In this document: positions 28,281-35,978 of the stretch, piece after piece
Layout: the number at the start of each line of letters is the position of its first letter
Numbering within the stretch: position 1 is the stretch's first letter
Assembly (NCBI RefSeq): GCF_021887715.1
Contig: NZ_JAIQXX010000022.1
Span: 1-43,170, forward strand
Reading direction: 5' to 3'
Length of the DNA: 43,170 nucleotides
Origin: Winogradskyella immobilis
Lineage (GTDB): Bacteria > Bacteroidota > Bacteroidia > Flavobacteriales > Flavobacteriaceae
The notes under the pieces: model-generated
Database searches by the model: none
What the model was told of the DNA's origin: nothing
The model's input: the letters and a program-made list of their open reading frames with translations, nothing else
Made by a program: the position numbers and the translations under genes

Positions 28281-28322
28281 ATTTTTTTATAGTATTCATC
28301 GTTTTATAATTTATGAATTTTG
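28281..28322 (+). promoter_or_regulatory. Shared composite promoter element, instance 5 (before membrane protein copy B)
   Basis: A then T7 (28282-28288), ATAG at 28289-28292, 25 bases, TTTTG at 28318-28322, then 27 bases to the ATG. It begins five bases after the ndh stop. Confidence 0.7.
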
Positions 28323-28349
28323 TTGTCATAATAATTAAAACATTAAATT

Positions 28350-28706
28350 ATGAAATTCGTAACTAAAAGAATTCACGCATTTTTAGATTATCCTGTAGCA
28401 ATTGCTTTAATCGTATTACCATATGTATTAGGCTTAGGAGATTCATCTTCTTTAGCCCTAAACCTTTCGGTAGCTATAGGTATAGCTGCATTTGCACTAA
28501 CATTACTAACAGATCATCATTTAGGTGTACTTCGTGTAATCTCTTATAAGATTCACTTAATTGTTGACTTTTTAGTTGCAGTAGTTTTTATTTTAGCTCC
28601 TTTTATTTTTTCATTTGAAGGTATTGATGCTTATTACTATTGGGTTAATGGAGCAGCGGTATTTATTGTAGTTAGTTTACATAAACCAGAACAAGTAGTT
28701 TCTTAA
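28350..28706 (+). CDS. Small membrane protein, SPW-repeat-like, copy B
   Basis: A 118-residue protein, the paralogue of 20937-21293, with the same four-helix, two-half layout and identical MKFVTKRIHAFLDYPVA start. Residues 69-97 (LIVDFLVAVVFILAPFIFSF onward) are unchanged between copies, while the loop near residues 31-38 differs most. The function is unknown; association with NDH-2 in both copies suggests a membrane or redox-related task, which is inference. A terminator follows. Confidence 0.75.
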   Translation: MKFVTKRIHAFLDYPVAIALIVLPYVLGLGDSSSLALNLSVAIGIAAFALTLLTDHHLGVLRVISYKIHLIVDFLVAVVFILAPFIFSFEGIDAYYYWVNGAAVFIVVSLHKPEQVVS

Positions 28707-28733
28707 CGCTAAAAAAATAAGTAAATATTTATT

Positions 28734-28766
28734 AAAACGGTTTGAGTTTTTACTTAAATCGTTTTT
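28734..28766 (+). terminator. Terminator closing the module
   Basis: AAAACGGTTTGAG pairs with CTTAAATCGTTTT (two G-T pairs) around a 6-base loop, ending in T. Confidence 0.75.
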
Positions 28767-28826
28767 GCTTTTTAGAAATTGGGGATGCATGATTAAAATT
28801 AATTCGTACAACAAAAACCTAAGCAC

Positions 28827-28834
28827 TATTTTTG
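28827..28834 (+). promoter_or_regulatory. -7 promoter box of the MATE gene (TATTTTTG)
   Basis: TATTTTTG ends 4 bases before the ATG at 28839, as at guaA, again predicting a leaderless or near-leaderless mRNA. Confidence 0.55.
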
Positions 28835-28838
28835 TGCC

Positions 28839-30224
28839 ATGGTTTTAACCAACTACACTAAAGAATTTAAATACAATCTTAAGCTTGCCTCTCCAGTCAT
28901 TTTAGGCATGTTAGGGCATACGTTTGTCAGTTTTGTAGATAATGTAATGGTAGGACAATTGGGTGCGGCAGAACTTGCAGCTGTGTCTTTAGGGAACAGT
29001 TTTATTTTTATAGCAATGTCTTTAGGTATTGGTTTTTCTACAGCAATTACACCTTTAGTTGCAGAAGCGGATGCAGAAGGTGATTTTTCTAAAGGAAAAT
29101 CGGTGTTTAAACATGGGCTCTTTTTATGTACTGTTTTAGGTGTTCTATTGTTTTTAATGACCGTTGCGGCAAAACCACTAATGTATGTAATGAATCAACC
29201 AGAAGAAGTTGTAGAATTGGCAATTCCGTATTTAGATTTAGTAGCGTTTTCTTTAGTGCCGTTAATCGTGTTTCAAGCGTTTAAGCAATTTAGTGATGGC
29301 TTATCCCTAACCAAATATCCTATGTATGCTACTATTGTAGCTAATGTTTTAAATGTAGCGATTAATTATGTGCTAATTTTTGGGAAGTTTGGGTTTCCAG
29401 AAATGGGAATTGTTGGTGCAGCCGTTGGTACATTAGTATCACGTTTTGTAATGTTATTTTACTTGTGGTGGTTATTAGCCAAACGTGAGAAATCTAGAAA
29501 ATTTGTAACTCATATCAAGTTTTTCAAACTTAAAACACAAGCTCTAAAAAAACTCACTAATTTAGGTTTGCCAAGCGCAATGCAAATGTTTTTTGAGGTT
29601 GCCATATTTACCGCAGCAATATGGTTAAGTGGTACTTTAGGTAAAAATGCACAAGCGGCAAACCAGATTGCATTAAATCTATCTTCAATGACGTTTATGG
29701 TCGCTATGGGTTTAAGTGTTGCAGCCATGATTAGAGTTGGTAACCAAAAGGGATTAAAAGATTTCAAAGCCTTAAAACGTATTGCAGAATCTATTTTTCT
29801 AGTGGGCTTTATTTTTGCTGTAGTATTTGCTTTAGTATTTGTTATATTCCATGAAACCTTACCGCATTTATATGTAGATTTAGATGATCCCGTAAATGCA
29901 GTAGATACAATTGAAGTTGTTAAAATAGCGGCAACTTTGTTATTAGCAGCAGCTATATTTCAAATTACAGATAGTCTTCAAGTCATTACATTAGGAGCGC
30001 TTCGTGGTTTACAAGATGTATACATACCAACGTTAATTACATTTATCGCCTATTGGTTAATTGGTTTTCCTGTGAGTTATTTTTTAGGTAAAGCAGACGC
30101 ATACGGTAGTTTAGGTATTTGGTTAGGACTCTTGGCTGGATTAAGTTCGGCAGCCATTTTATTGTATTTTAGATTTAATTATTTAACACGTAAGTTAATT
30201 GCTCAAAAGCATCAACAAGCTTAA
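28839..30224 (+). CDS. MATE-family multidrug/cation exporter
   Basis: The 461-residue inner-membrane protein has about 12 transmembrane helices in two halves. The start (SPVILGMLGHTFVSFVDNVMVGQLG), LIVFQAFKQFSDGLS in the first half and DSLQVITLGALRGLQDV in the second are MATE/NorM signatures. It would export organic cations or drugs by sodium or proton exchange; substrates are unknown. It is full length and transcribed from its own promoter, separate from the module upstream. Confidence 0.92.
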   Translation: MVLTNYTKEFKYNLKLASPVILGMLGHTFVSFVDNVMVGQLGAAELAAVSLGNSFIFIAMSLGIGFSTAITPLVAEADAEGDFSKGKSVFKHGLFLCTVLGVLLFLMTVAAKPLMYVMNQPEEVVELAIPYLDLVAFSLVPLIVFQAFKQFSDGLSLTKYPMYATIVANVLNVAINYVLIFGKFGFPEMGIVGAAVGTLVSRFVMLFYLWWLLAKREKSRKFVTHIKFFKLKTQALKKLTNLGLPSAMQMFFEVAIFTAAIWLSGTLGKNAQAANQIALNLSSMTFMVAMGLSVAAMIRVGNQKGLKDFKALKRIAESIFLVGFIFAVVFALVFVIFHETLPHLYVDLDDPVNAVDTIEVVKIAATLLLAAAIFQITDSLQVITLGALRGLQDVYIPTLITFIAYWLIGFPVSYFLGKADAYGSLGIWLGLLAGLSSAAILLYFRFNYLTRKLIAQKHQQA

Positions 30225-30260
30225 ATAAAATATTTAAAATATGTAATGAGAAATAAGTTG

Positions 30261-30268
30261 TAGATTTG
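30261..30268 (+). promoter_or_regulatory. -7 promoter box (TAGATTTG) before the small acidic gene
   Basis: TAGATTTG matches TAnnTTTG, 32 bases before the ATG at 30301. Confidence 0.45.
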
Positions 30269-30300
30269 TTTTTAGGTATTAGCTAATTATAATGTAACGA

Positions 30301-30528
30301 ATGGAATTACCAAAATTTATATTGGGAGATAATACAGATTATCCCAATGCTATATTTATAATACATACAGAATTCCCTAGATTTATTATTAACCTTGAAA
30401 ACGATGAGGTAGAATGGTTTGAAGAATTTGATGAGCATGATGAAAAAGAACTAAAAACAGAGACCGAAAACTATATTAAGTTAGCTACAGAATTTTACGA
30501 TAGAGAAGTAGCACGATACGACGATTAA
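30301..30528 (+). CDS. Small acidic protein of unknown function
   Basis: This 75-residue protein is very acidic (WFEEFDEHDEKELKTETE) and has no signal peptide or membrane segment. I do not recognise the family. The stop (TAATG) overlaps the start of the PAP2 gene by one base, showing translational coupling, so it is very likely a real gene. Confidence 0.7.
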   Translation: MELPKFILGDNTDYPNAIFIIHTEFPRFIINLENDEVEWFEEFDEHDEKELKTETENYIKLATEFYDREVARYDD

Positions 30529-31100
30529 TGTTAGAACAACTCTTAGAATACGATACAGAACTTTTTCTATACCTTAATAGTCTAGGGACAGAAACTTGGG
30601 ATTGGTTATGGCTATTAATTACTGCTAAAAAAACGTTTGTACCATTATACGCTTTACTACTGTTTCTAATTTACAAAAAATTAGGACTTAAATCTTTATT
30701 ACTGATGGTTGTCGTTGTTGCAGCTATGATAACATTTACAGACCAATTTACAAATATTGTTAAGCGATCAGTACTTAGATTTCGACCATGCGCTTGCGAA
30801 GAGATTATGGATAGTATTAGATATATTGCTGAAAGATGTAGTTCTAATCGTAGTTTTTTCTCTGGCCATGCATCTAACTCTATGGCAGCTGCGGTTTTTG
30901 GCGGATTAGTACTTAGACCCTATTTTAAAAATCTTATTTTTATTCTTGTACTTTGGAGTTTTATAGTTGCTTATAGTCGTATTTATGTAGGTGTGCATTT
31001 TCCAATAGATATTATTTGTGGTATGGCTTTTGGCGCACTTTCTGGCTTTGGATTTTATAAGTTAAGTAGAGTAGTGTTAAAACGATTTATTACGGATTAG
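30528..31100 (+). CDS. PAP2-family membrane phosphatase
   Basis: The 190-residue inner-membrane protein has all three PAP2 motifs: Lys79 with Arg86-Pro87 (KRSVLRFRP), Ser112-Gly113-His114 (FFSGHAS) and Ser150-Arg151 with His157 and Asp161 (SRIYVGVHFPID). About five helices surround them. It would dephosphorylate a lipid phosphate such as undecaprenyl pyrophosphate or lipid A phosphate at the periplasmic face; the substrate is not clear from sequence. It overlaps the preceding acidic gene by one base. Confidence 0.9.
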   Translation: MLEQLLEYDTELFLYLNSLGTETWDWLWLLITAKKTFVPLYALLLFLIYKKLGLKSLLLMVVVVAAMITFTDQFTNIVKRSVLRFRPCACEEIMDSIRYIAERCSSNRSFFSGHASNSMAAAVFGGLVLRPYFKNLIFILVLWSFIVAYSRIYVGVHFPIDIICGMAFGALSGFGFYKLSRVVLKRFITD

Positions 31101-31123
31101 ACGTATGCTATAGATTTATAAAA

Positions 31124-31837
31124 TTAATCTTGTTTATCTATTTTGTAATTAATGTATCTTTTCTTCATCCATAAATAAGCAAAACAATCCATTAAAGGAT
31201 TGATTAAGCGATTCCGAAGTCCAAATTTTGCTGTGCCAGCTATTCTAGGAAAATGCCGAACTGGGATTTGAATGACTTTACCATTTTGAAGCATAACCAT
31301 TGCAGGTAAAAAACGATGCAAACCCCTAAACATAGGAATCTGTTTTGCATAACTTGTTCGTATAATTTTTAACGGACAACCTGTATCATCCATACCATCT
31401 TTTGTAAATGCTCTACGGATGCCATTAGCTAGTTTAGAGGACATCCTTTTAATAAAGGAATCTTTTCTGTTGATTCTTACGCCAGTTACTAAATCGTTAG
31501 TATCTATATATTCTAATAACAGATTAAAATCTTCTGGTGTGGTTTGTAAATCAGAGTCAATATAACCAACTAACTCACTTTGTACAGTATCAAAACCAGC
31601 TTTTATAGCAGCACTTAACCCTTTGTTTTCTTTAAAAGTAATAAAATGAAACGCGTCGTTTCTAGAGCAAATGACTTCAATTAAATCTTGACTTTGGTCT
31701 TTAGATCCATCATTAACAAATAAAACAGATGTTGTTACAGAGGCAATCTTTATATAGTTTAAAAGTTCTTTTTCTACGCGTTTTAAATTACCTTCTTCGT
31801 TATATACAGGGACAACAATCGTTAAAATATACTCCAT
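31124..31837 (-). CDS. Glycosyltransferase family 2 (polyprenyl-phosphate sugar transferase type)
   Basis: The 237-residue GT-A enzyme has VPVYNEEGNL at the N-terminus, VNDGSKDQS for the nucleotide sugar, and YIDSDLQTTPED, whose Asp residues bind metal. DTGCPLKIIR and the following GLHRFLPAM are typical of the DPM1/ArnC group that loads a sugar onto a polyprenyl phosphate. It lacks the two C-terminal membrane helices of ArnC, so it is of the short, peripheral type. It stands alone on the minus strand, convergent with the PAP2 gene. Confidence 0.87.
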   Translation of the reverse strand: MEYILTIVVPVYNEEGNLKRVEKELLNYIKIASVTTSVLFVNDGSKDQSQDLIEVICSRNDAFHFITFKENKGLSAAIKAGFDTVQSELVGYIDSDLQTTPEDFNLLLEYIDTNDLVTGVRINRKDSFIKRMSSKLANGIRRAFTKDGMDDTGCPLKIIRTSYAKQIPMFRGLHRFLPAMVMLQNGKVIQIPVRHFPRIAGTAKFGLRNRLINPLMDCFAYLWMKKRYINYKIDKQD

Positions 31838-31948
31838 AGATAGTTATATTTAATACCGTAAAAGTATTGCTATTTTATGTTACGGATGAATTGCATTGAT
31901 TTAAAGTTAAAAAAGATGTTTCTTTGTTTTTCTTATTATACAGAATAA

Positions 31949-32893
31949 ATGAAAATATTAGTTACTGGTGCTGCAGGTTTTATAGGATCACATTGTGCAG
32001 AACGACTTTTAAGTTTAGGGCATTCGGTAACTGGTGTTGATAATTTTTCAGATTACTATAGTGAAGATTTAAAGAAAAGGAATGCTTCAATCATTGAAGC
32101 TAATGGAGGTAAAATGATAACACTCGATTTAAGATCGGAAGATATCCACCAGGTTTTAGATTTTAACTTTGATTATATTTTTCATTTTGCAGCGCAACCA
32201 GGTTTATCAAAAACAGCAACTTATGATGATTACTTTTCTAATAATGTGCTGGGAACAAAAAACTTGATTGATTTTGCCTTAAAATGCCAAAACTTAAAAT
32301 TGTTTGTCAATATAGCAACATCTTCAATTTATGGTTTACAGGCAACATTTTCAGAAGATGCAGAACCAAATCCTGTTTCAGATTACGGAATAACAAAATT
32401 AGCTGCTGAGCAATTGGTATTAGAGAAAAGTAAAACTTTTCAAATGAACACTTGTAGTTTGCGTTTGTATTCTGTAATTGGCCCTAGAGAGCGTCCAGAA
32501 AAAATGTATACCAAGCTTATAGATTTAGGATTAAAAGGGGAAGCATTTCCATTATTTGAAGGAAGTGATACACACTTAAGAAGTTTTACTTATGTTGGAG
32601 ATATTATTGATGGTGTTATTAGTGTTATTGGTAAAGAAGAACAAGTCAACGGAGAAATTATAAATTTAGGAACTGAAGTAGAATATACGACGCAACAAGG
32701 TATTGATGCTGTTTCTAATGTCATAGGAAAATCTATAGAAGTAAAAATTATACCCAAACGTGCAGGTGATCAATTACGAACTAAAGCAAATATTGATAAG
32801 GCTAGACGATTATTGAATTACGATCCAAAAACTAAGTTATTTGAAAGTGTAAAATATCAAGTCGAGTGGTTTAAGACAAATTTTTTGGAATAG
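31949..32893 (+). CDS. NAD-dependent sugar-nucleotide epimerase/dehydratase
   Basis: The 314-residue short-chain dehydrogenase of the extended type has GAAGFIG at 7-13 for NAD, the catalytic Ser near 125-126 (TSSIYG), and Tyr146/Lys150 (DYGITK). DNFSDYYSEDLKKRN and the later RERPEKMYTKLI resemble UDP-glucuronate 4-epimerases, the best guess. It is divergent from the glycosyltransferase gene (111 bases), and both may serve surface polysaccharide synthesis. Confidence 0.87.
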   Translation: MKILVTGAAGFIGSHCAERLLSLGHSVTGVDNFSDYYSEDLKKRNASIIEANGGKMITLDLRSEDIHQVLDFNFDYIFHFAAQPGLSKTATYDDYFSNNVLGTKNLIDFALKCQNLKLFVNIATSSIYGLQATFSEDAEPNPVSDYGITKLAAEQLVLEKSKTFQMNTCSLRLYSVIGPRERPEKMYTKLIDLGLKGEAFPLFEGSDTHLRSFTYVGDIIDGVISVIGKEEQVNGEIINLGTEVEYTTQQGIDAVSNVIGKSIEVKIIPKRAGDQLRTKANIDKARRLLNYDPKTKLFESVKYQVEWFKTNFLE

Positions 32894-32959
32894 AGATGAG
32901 TTGTAAGAAAAAAGGGATAAGGAAGTAGAGATAAGTTAAAAATTTAGTTTTACTAACAA

Positions 32960-34039
32960 CTACAACGAAAGTAAATATTCAGCAGCAGCAAATGGAGTTG
33001 TTTTTCCGGCTTCTATTAAATCGATTTGAGATTGCAACTCTGTTTTTATTATTTCTCTATTATAAAAATTAGATTTTAAACGATCTTCTATAGTCTGTAA
33101 TAACCAAAATTTATTTTGTTCTGTTCTATGGGTTTCAAAATACAGATTGGCTTTTGTATGGTTTACATACTCTGTAATCATATCCCATATTTCAGAAATA
33201 CCTTCTTGCTTTAGAGCACTGCATAAGGCCGTTTTTGGAGTCCATCCAGAAGCTTTCTCAGGATAAAGATGTAACGCACGATTAAATTCTAGCTTTGCAG
33301 ATTTAGCCGCTTTTATATTATCGCCATCGGCTTTGTTTATAATTATAGCATCTGCCATCTCAATAATACCTCGTTTTATGCCTTGCAATTCATCACCAGC
33401 ACCAGCTAACTTTAAAAGGAGAAAGAAATCAACCATACTATGCACAGCAGTTTCACTTTGTCCAACACCAACAGTTTCTATTAATATGGTATCATAACCA
33501 GCAGCTTCACATAATATAATCGTCTCGCGAGTTTTACGAGCAACACCACCAAGTGAGTCACCAGAAGGTGAAGGCCTAATAAACGCATTAGTGTCTTTCA
33601 CCAAATCTTCCATACGGGTTTTATCACCTAAAATACTACCTTGACTTAAGGTACTACTAGGATCAACAGCTAAAACCGCTACTTTCTTTTTTAGATGGGT
33701 AAGATGTAGTCCAAAAGCTTCAATAAACGTGCTTTTTCCAACTCCAGGAACTCCCGTTATTCCTATACGTATAGATTTATTTGCATACGCTAAGCACGCA
33801 GTTATAATTGCATTTGCTTTTTTTAAATGTTTAGGATTTGTGCTTTCTACTAAAGTAATAGCTCTACTTAATGCCGTAACGTTACCAGATATAATACCTT
33901 TAACTAAATCCTCAGCAGATGGTTGTTTACGTCTATGTGATTTAATTGAATTTGCAGAAGAAGAACTAAAACTTTCTGGCGGATTAATACCATCTTTTTC
34001 GTGTAATGCAGATTGATATGATTTAGAAGACTTCGCCAA
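32960..34039 (-). CDS. meaB: Methylmalonyl-CoA mutase-associated GTPase MeaB
   Basis: The 359-residue G3E P-loop GTPase protects and reloads the B12-dependent methylmalonyl-CoA mutase. Walker A GVPGVGKST is at 96-104, AVDPSSTLSQGSILGDKTRM and ETVGVGQSE follow, and NKADGDN specifies guanine. The first about 38 residues are Ser-rich and variable. No mutase gene is in the window. It lies 14 bases downstream of the DUF2911 gene and is probably co-transcribed with it. Confidence 0.93.
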   Translation of the reverse strand: MAKSSKSYQSALHEKDGINPPESFSSSSANSIKSHRRKQPSAEDLVKGIISGNVTALSRAITLVESTNPKHLKKANAIITACLAYANKSIRIGITGVPGVGKSTFIEAFGLHLTHLKKKVAVLAVDPSSTLSQGSILGDKTRMEDLVKDTNAFIRPSPSGDSLGGVARKTRETIILCEAAGYDTILIETVGVGQSETAVHSMVDFFLLLKLAGAGDELQGIKRGIIEMADAIIINKADGDNIKAAKSAKLEFNRALHLYPEKASGWTPKTALCSALKQEGISEIWDMITEYVNHTKANLYFETHRTEQNKFWLLQTIEDRLKSNFYNREIIKTELQSQIDLIEAGKTTPFAAAEYLLSL

Positions 34040-34053
34040 AATAATAATTAAAA

Positions 34054-34623
34054 TTAAGGGTTTCTTGGTTTTGATAATGCCATTGGTACCGAAATTTTAG
34101 TTTGATCCCATGCCATAGTTAATTTTAATTCGCCAGTTGTATTATCAAAAGCAATAGTAAATTGCTCTACAGACGTGTTTATTTTTTCTACAGGGACTTC
34201 TAGCTCAATAACATCATAATTTGGATCCCAAAGTGGTTCTAATTTTTCATTAACTCCCCATTCGTATTGTCTACTATTAAACATTACTTTCCAAGAAATA
34301 TCCATAGGTACTGTCCACAAGGTATAGTCTCCTTTGGGCAAAAGCATACCATTTACTATTAAATTTTTATTGCTAGAAAATGTAGTTGCTTCATTTGCTC
34401 CAGTTCTCCATACTTTATTAAATGGAACTAAAGCACCAAAAATTTCACGATCACGTTTAGAAGGCCTATTGTATCTTACTTCGAGTTCTAAATCATTTAA
34501 TTCAATTGCAGCAGTATCTTTTGGACTAAGCCTTGGAGCAAAAATATTTTCTATAAAAACAGAGTAAATTAATAAACCTAAGGCAGCAATAGCTAAAACA
34601 ATAAGTAATCGTTTTAAAAACAT
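34054..34623 (-). CDS. DUF2911 protein, membrane-anchored
   Basis: The 189-residue protein has one N-terminal hydrophobic helix (about 5-27), so it is anchored or exported. The DUF2911 signature VRYNRPSKRDREIFG, VWRTGANEAT and LPKGDYTLWTVP spans about 50-105. The function is unknown. It is the first gene of a two-gene minus-strand unit with meaB, and is divergent from the sigma-factor gene. Confidence 0.85.
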   Translation of the reverse strand: MFLKRLLIVLAIAALGLLIYSVFIENIFAPRLSPKDTAAIELNDLELEVRYNRPSKRDREIFGALVPFNKVWRTGANEATTFSSNKNLIVNGMLLPKGDYTLWTVPMDISWKVMFNSRQYEWGVNEKLEPLWDPNYDVIELEVPVEKINTSVEQFTIAFDNTTGELKLTMAWDQTKISVPMALSKPRNP

Positions 34624-34803
34624 ATAAAAAGCAATTTTTATTTTAAAAAATAAAGATAATTGAATTCCTTAAATTTATAGACTACAGGCCTTTAATTTTA
34701 ATGATTTTCAAAAAAAAGGAATAAATAGCGCTTTTTTTGCAACACATACTTTTTTGTATCGTCTTTAAATTGAACTAATCAAAAACCAAAAGTACAACCA
34801 AGC

Positions 34804-35355
34804 ATGTTTCAGACTGACATTATTGAAAAATGCAAACAAAACGATCGACAAGCACAGCTGAAGTTATACAATCAGTATTGCAAAGGTATGCTAGTCGTAG
34901 CGCAACGTTTTGTTAGAGATACGATGGAAGCTGAAGATATTGTACAAGAAGCGTTTATAAAGGCGTTTACAAAGTTAGAACAGTATAAAGCGGAAGTCAC
35001 TTTTGGAGCATGGTTAAAACGTATCGTTATTAATAAAAGTATTGATTTACTTAAATCTAAAAAGCAACGTCTTATAGATTTAGAAGAGGTGCACCTCAAT
35101 GTGGTTGATGCTGATTATGAAAACGAATGGTTAGTAGACGATAGTATTACAGTAGATAATGTAAAACAAGCGATACAGCAATTACCAGAAAAATATAAAT
35201 ATGTGGTAATACTATATTTAATTGAAGGGTATGATCATCAAGAAATATCTGAGATTTTGAATATTTCTGAAGTGGCTTCAAGAACACAATTATCTAGAGG
35301 TAAACAAAAATTACAAGCACTATTAAAAATAGAGAAAAATGGCACAAGATCTTAA
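34804..35355 (+). CDS. ECF-type RNA polymerase sigma factor
   Basis: The 183-residue sigma-70 family protein has region 2 (about 12-80: DTMEAEDIVQEAFIKAFTKL, FGAWLKRIVINKSID) and region 4 (about 120-172: LPEKYKYVVILYLIEGYDHQ, NISEVASRTQLSRGKQKL). It directs polymerase to an alternative promoter set, probably including its own operon. The last 17 bases overlap the next gene, so the two products are likely made in matched amounts. Upstream, ATAC-T6-GTAT near 34747-34760 is a possible promoter part. Confidence 0.93.
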   Translation: MFQTDIIEKCKQNDRQAQLKLYNQYCKGMLVVAQRFVRDTMEAEDIVQEAFIKAFTKLEQYKAEVTFGAWLKRIVINKSIDLLKSKKQRLIDLEEVHLNVVDADYENEWLVDDSITVDNVKQAIQQLPEKYKYVVILYLIEGYDHQEISEILNISEVASRTQLSRGKQKLQALLKIEKNGTRS

Positions 35356-35890
35356 AAACTTATTTGAAGACCAGTCAAAAGAGCAAACGGCAGAAATGTC
35401 TACAGGCCATGAAGCACGATTTCTTCAAAAGCTAGATAAAGCTTTACCAAAACAAAAGAAAACCAATCGTTTTGGGTTTTTAAACATAGCAGCAAGTGTT
35501 GTGGTGTTATTAGGATTAAGTTATGGAGCATATCAGTTTATTTCAAGCCCTAATACTGGTGGAAATACTATTCCTGAAGAAGAGGTTACTAGATCTATTG
35601 GAGATGTGTCGCCAGAATTAAAAAAAGTAGAAGATTATTATTTGGCGAGCATCAATTTAGAGTTGTCTAAGTTGCAAATAGCACCAGAAAACAAAGAACT
35701 TTTTGATGGTTATTTATCTAGAATTAAGGAATTAACCCAAGAATATAAATTGCTTTCGGACGAATTTATAGATGCACCAAATGAGCAAACTGCAGATGCC
35801 ATAATTAATAATTTAAAATTACGATTAGATTTAATGTATCGTCTAAAAGAGAAGTTAAGCGAATTGCGAAACACTGAAAGTATATTATAA
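35339..35890 (+). CDS. Probable anti-sigma factor, single-pass membrane protein
   Basis: The 183-residue protein has a short cytoplasmic N-terminus with HEARFLQKLDKAL, one transmembrane helix at about 45-66 (FLNIAASVVVLLGLSYGAYQ), and a helical, Leu/Glu-rich periplasmic part. It starts 17 bases inside the sigma-factor gene. Position and topology are those of an anti-sigma factor. No zinc-binding HxxxCxxC motif is seen, so it is not a classical ZAS protein. The assignment rests on context. Confidence 0.7.
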   Translation: MAQDLKNLFEDQSKEQTAEMSTGHEARFLQKLDKALPKQKKTNRFGFLNIAASVVVLLGLSYGAYQFISSPNTGGNTIPEEEVTRSIGDVSPELKKVEDYYLASINLELSKLQIAPENKELFDGYLSRIKELTQEYKLLSDEFIDAPNEQTADAIINNLKLRLDLMYRLKEKLSELRNTESIL

Positions 35891-35978
35891 ACATTAAAAA
35901 GTCATTTATAGCTTATTCTAATTATAATGATTAAAACGAAAGCCTAATAGAATGACAATACACAAAATCAATAAAAAA

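Larger units (their letters stand above)
25605..28706 (+). repeat. Intact copy B of the duplicated module
   Basis: The part from the second AraC DNA-binding domain through the NTF2-like, YHS, NADH dehydrogenase and small membrane-protein genes. Its order matches the eroded copy A at 19975-21293; the start of detectable repetition inside araC is approximate. Confidence 0.8.

Noticed and set aside
19931..28838. Genomic island or prophage with att sites and integrase
   Set aside because: No integrase, transposase, tRNA or terminal repeats were found; the region is explained by tandem duplication and deletion.
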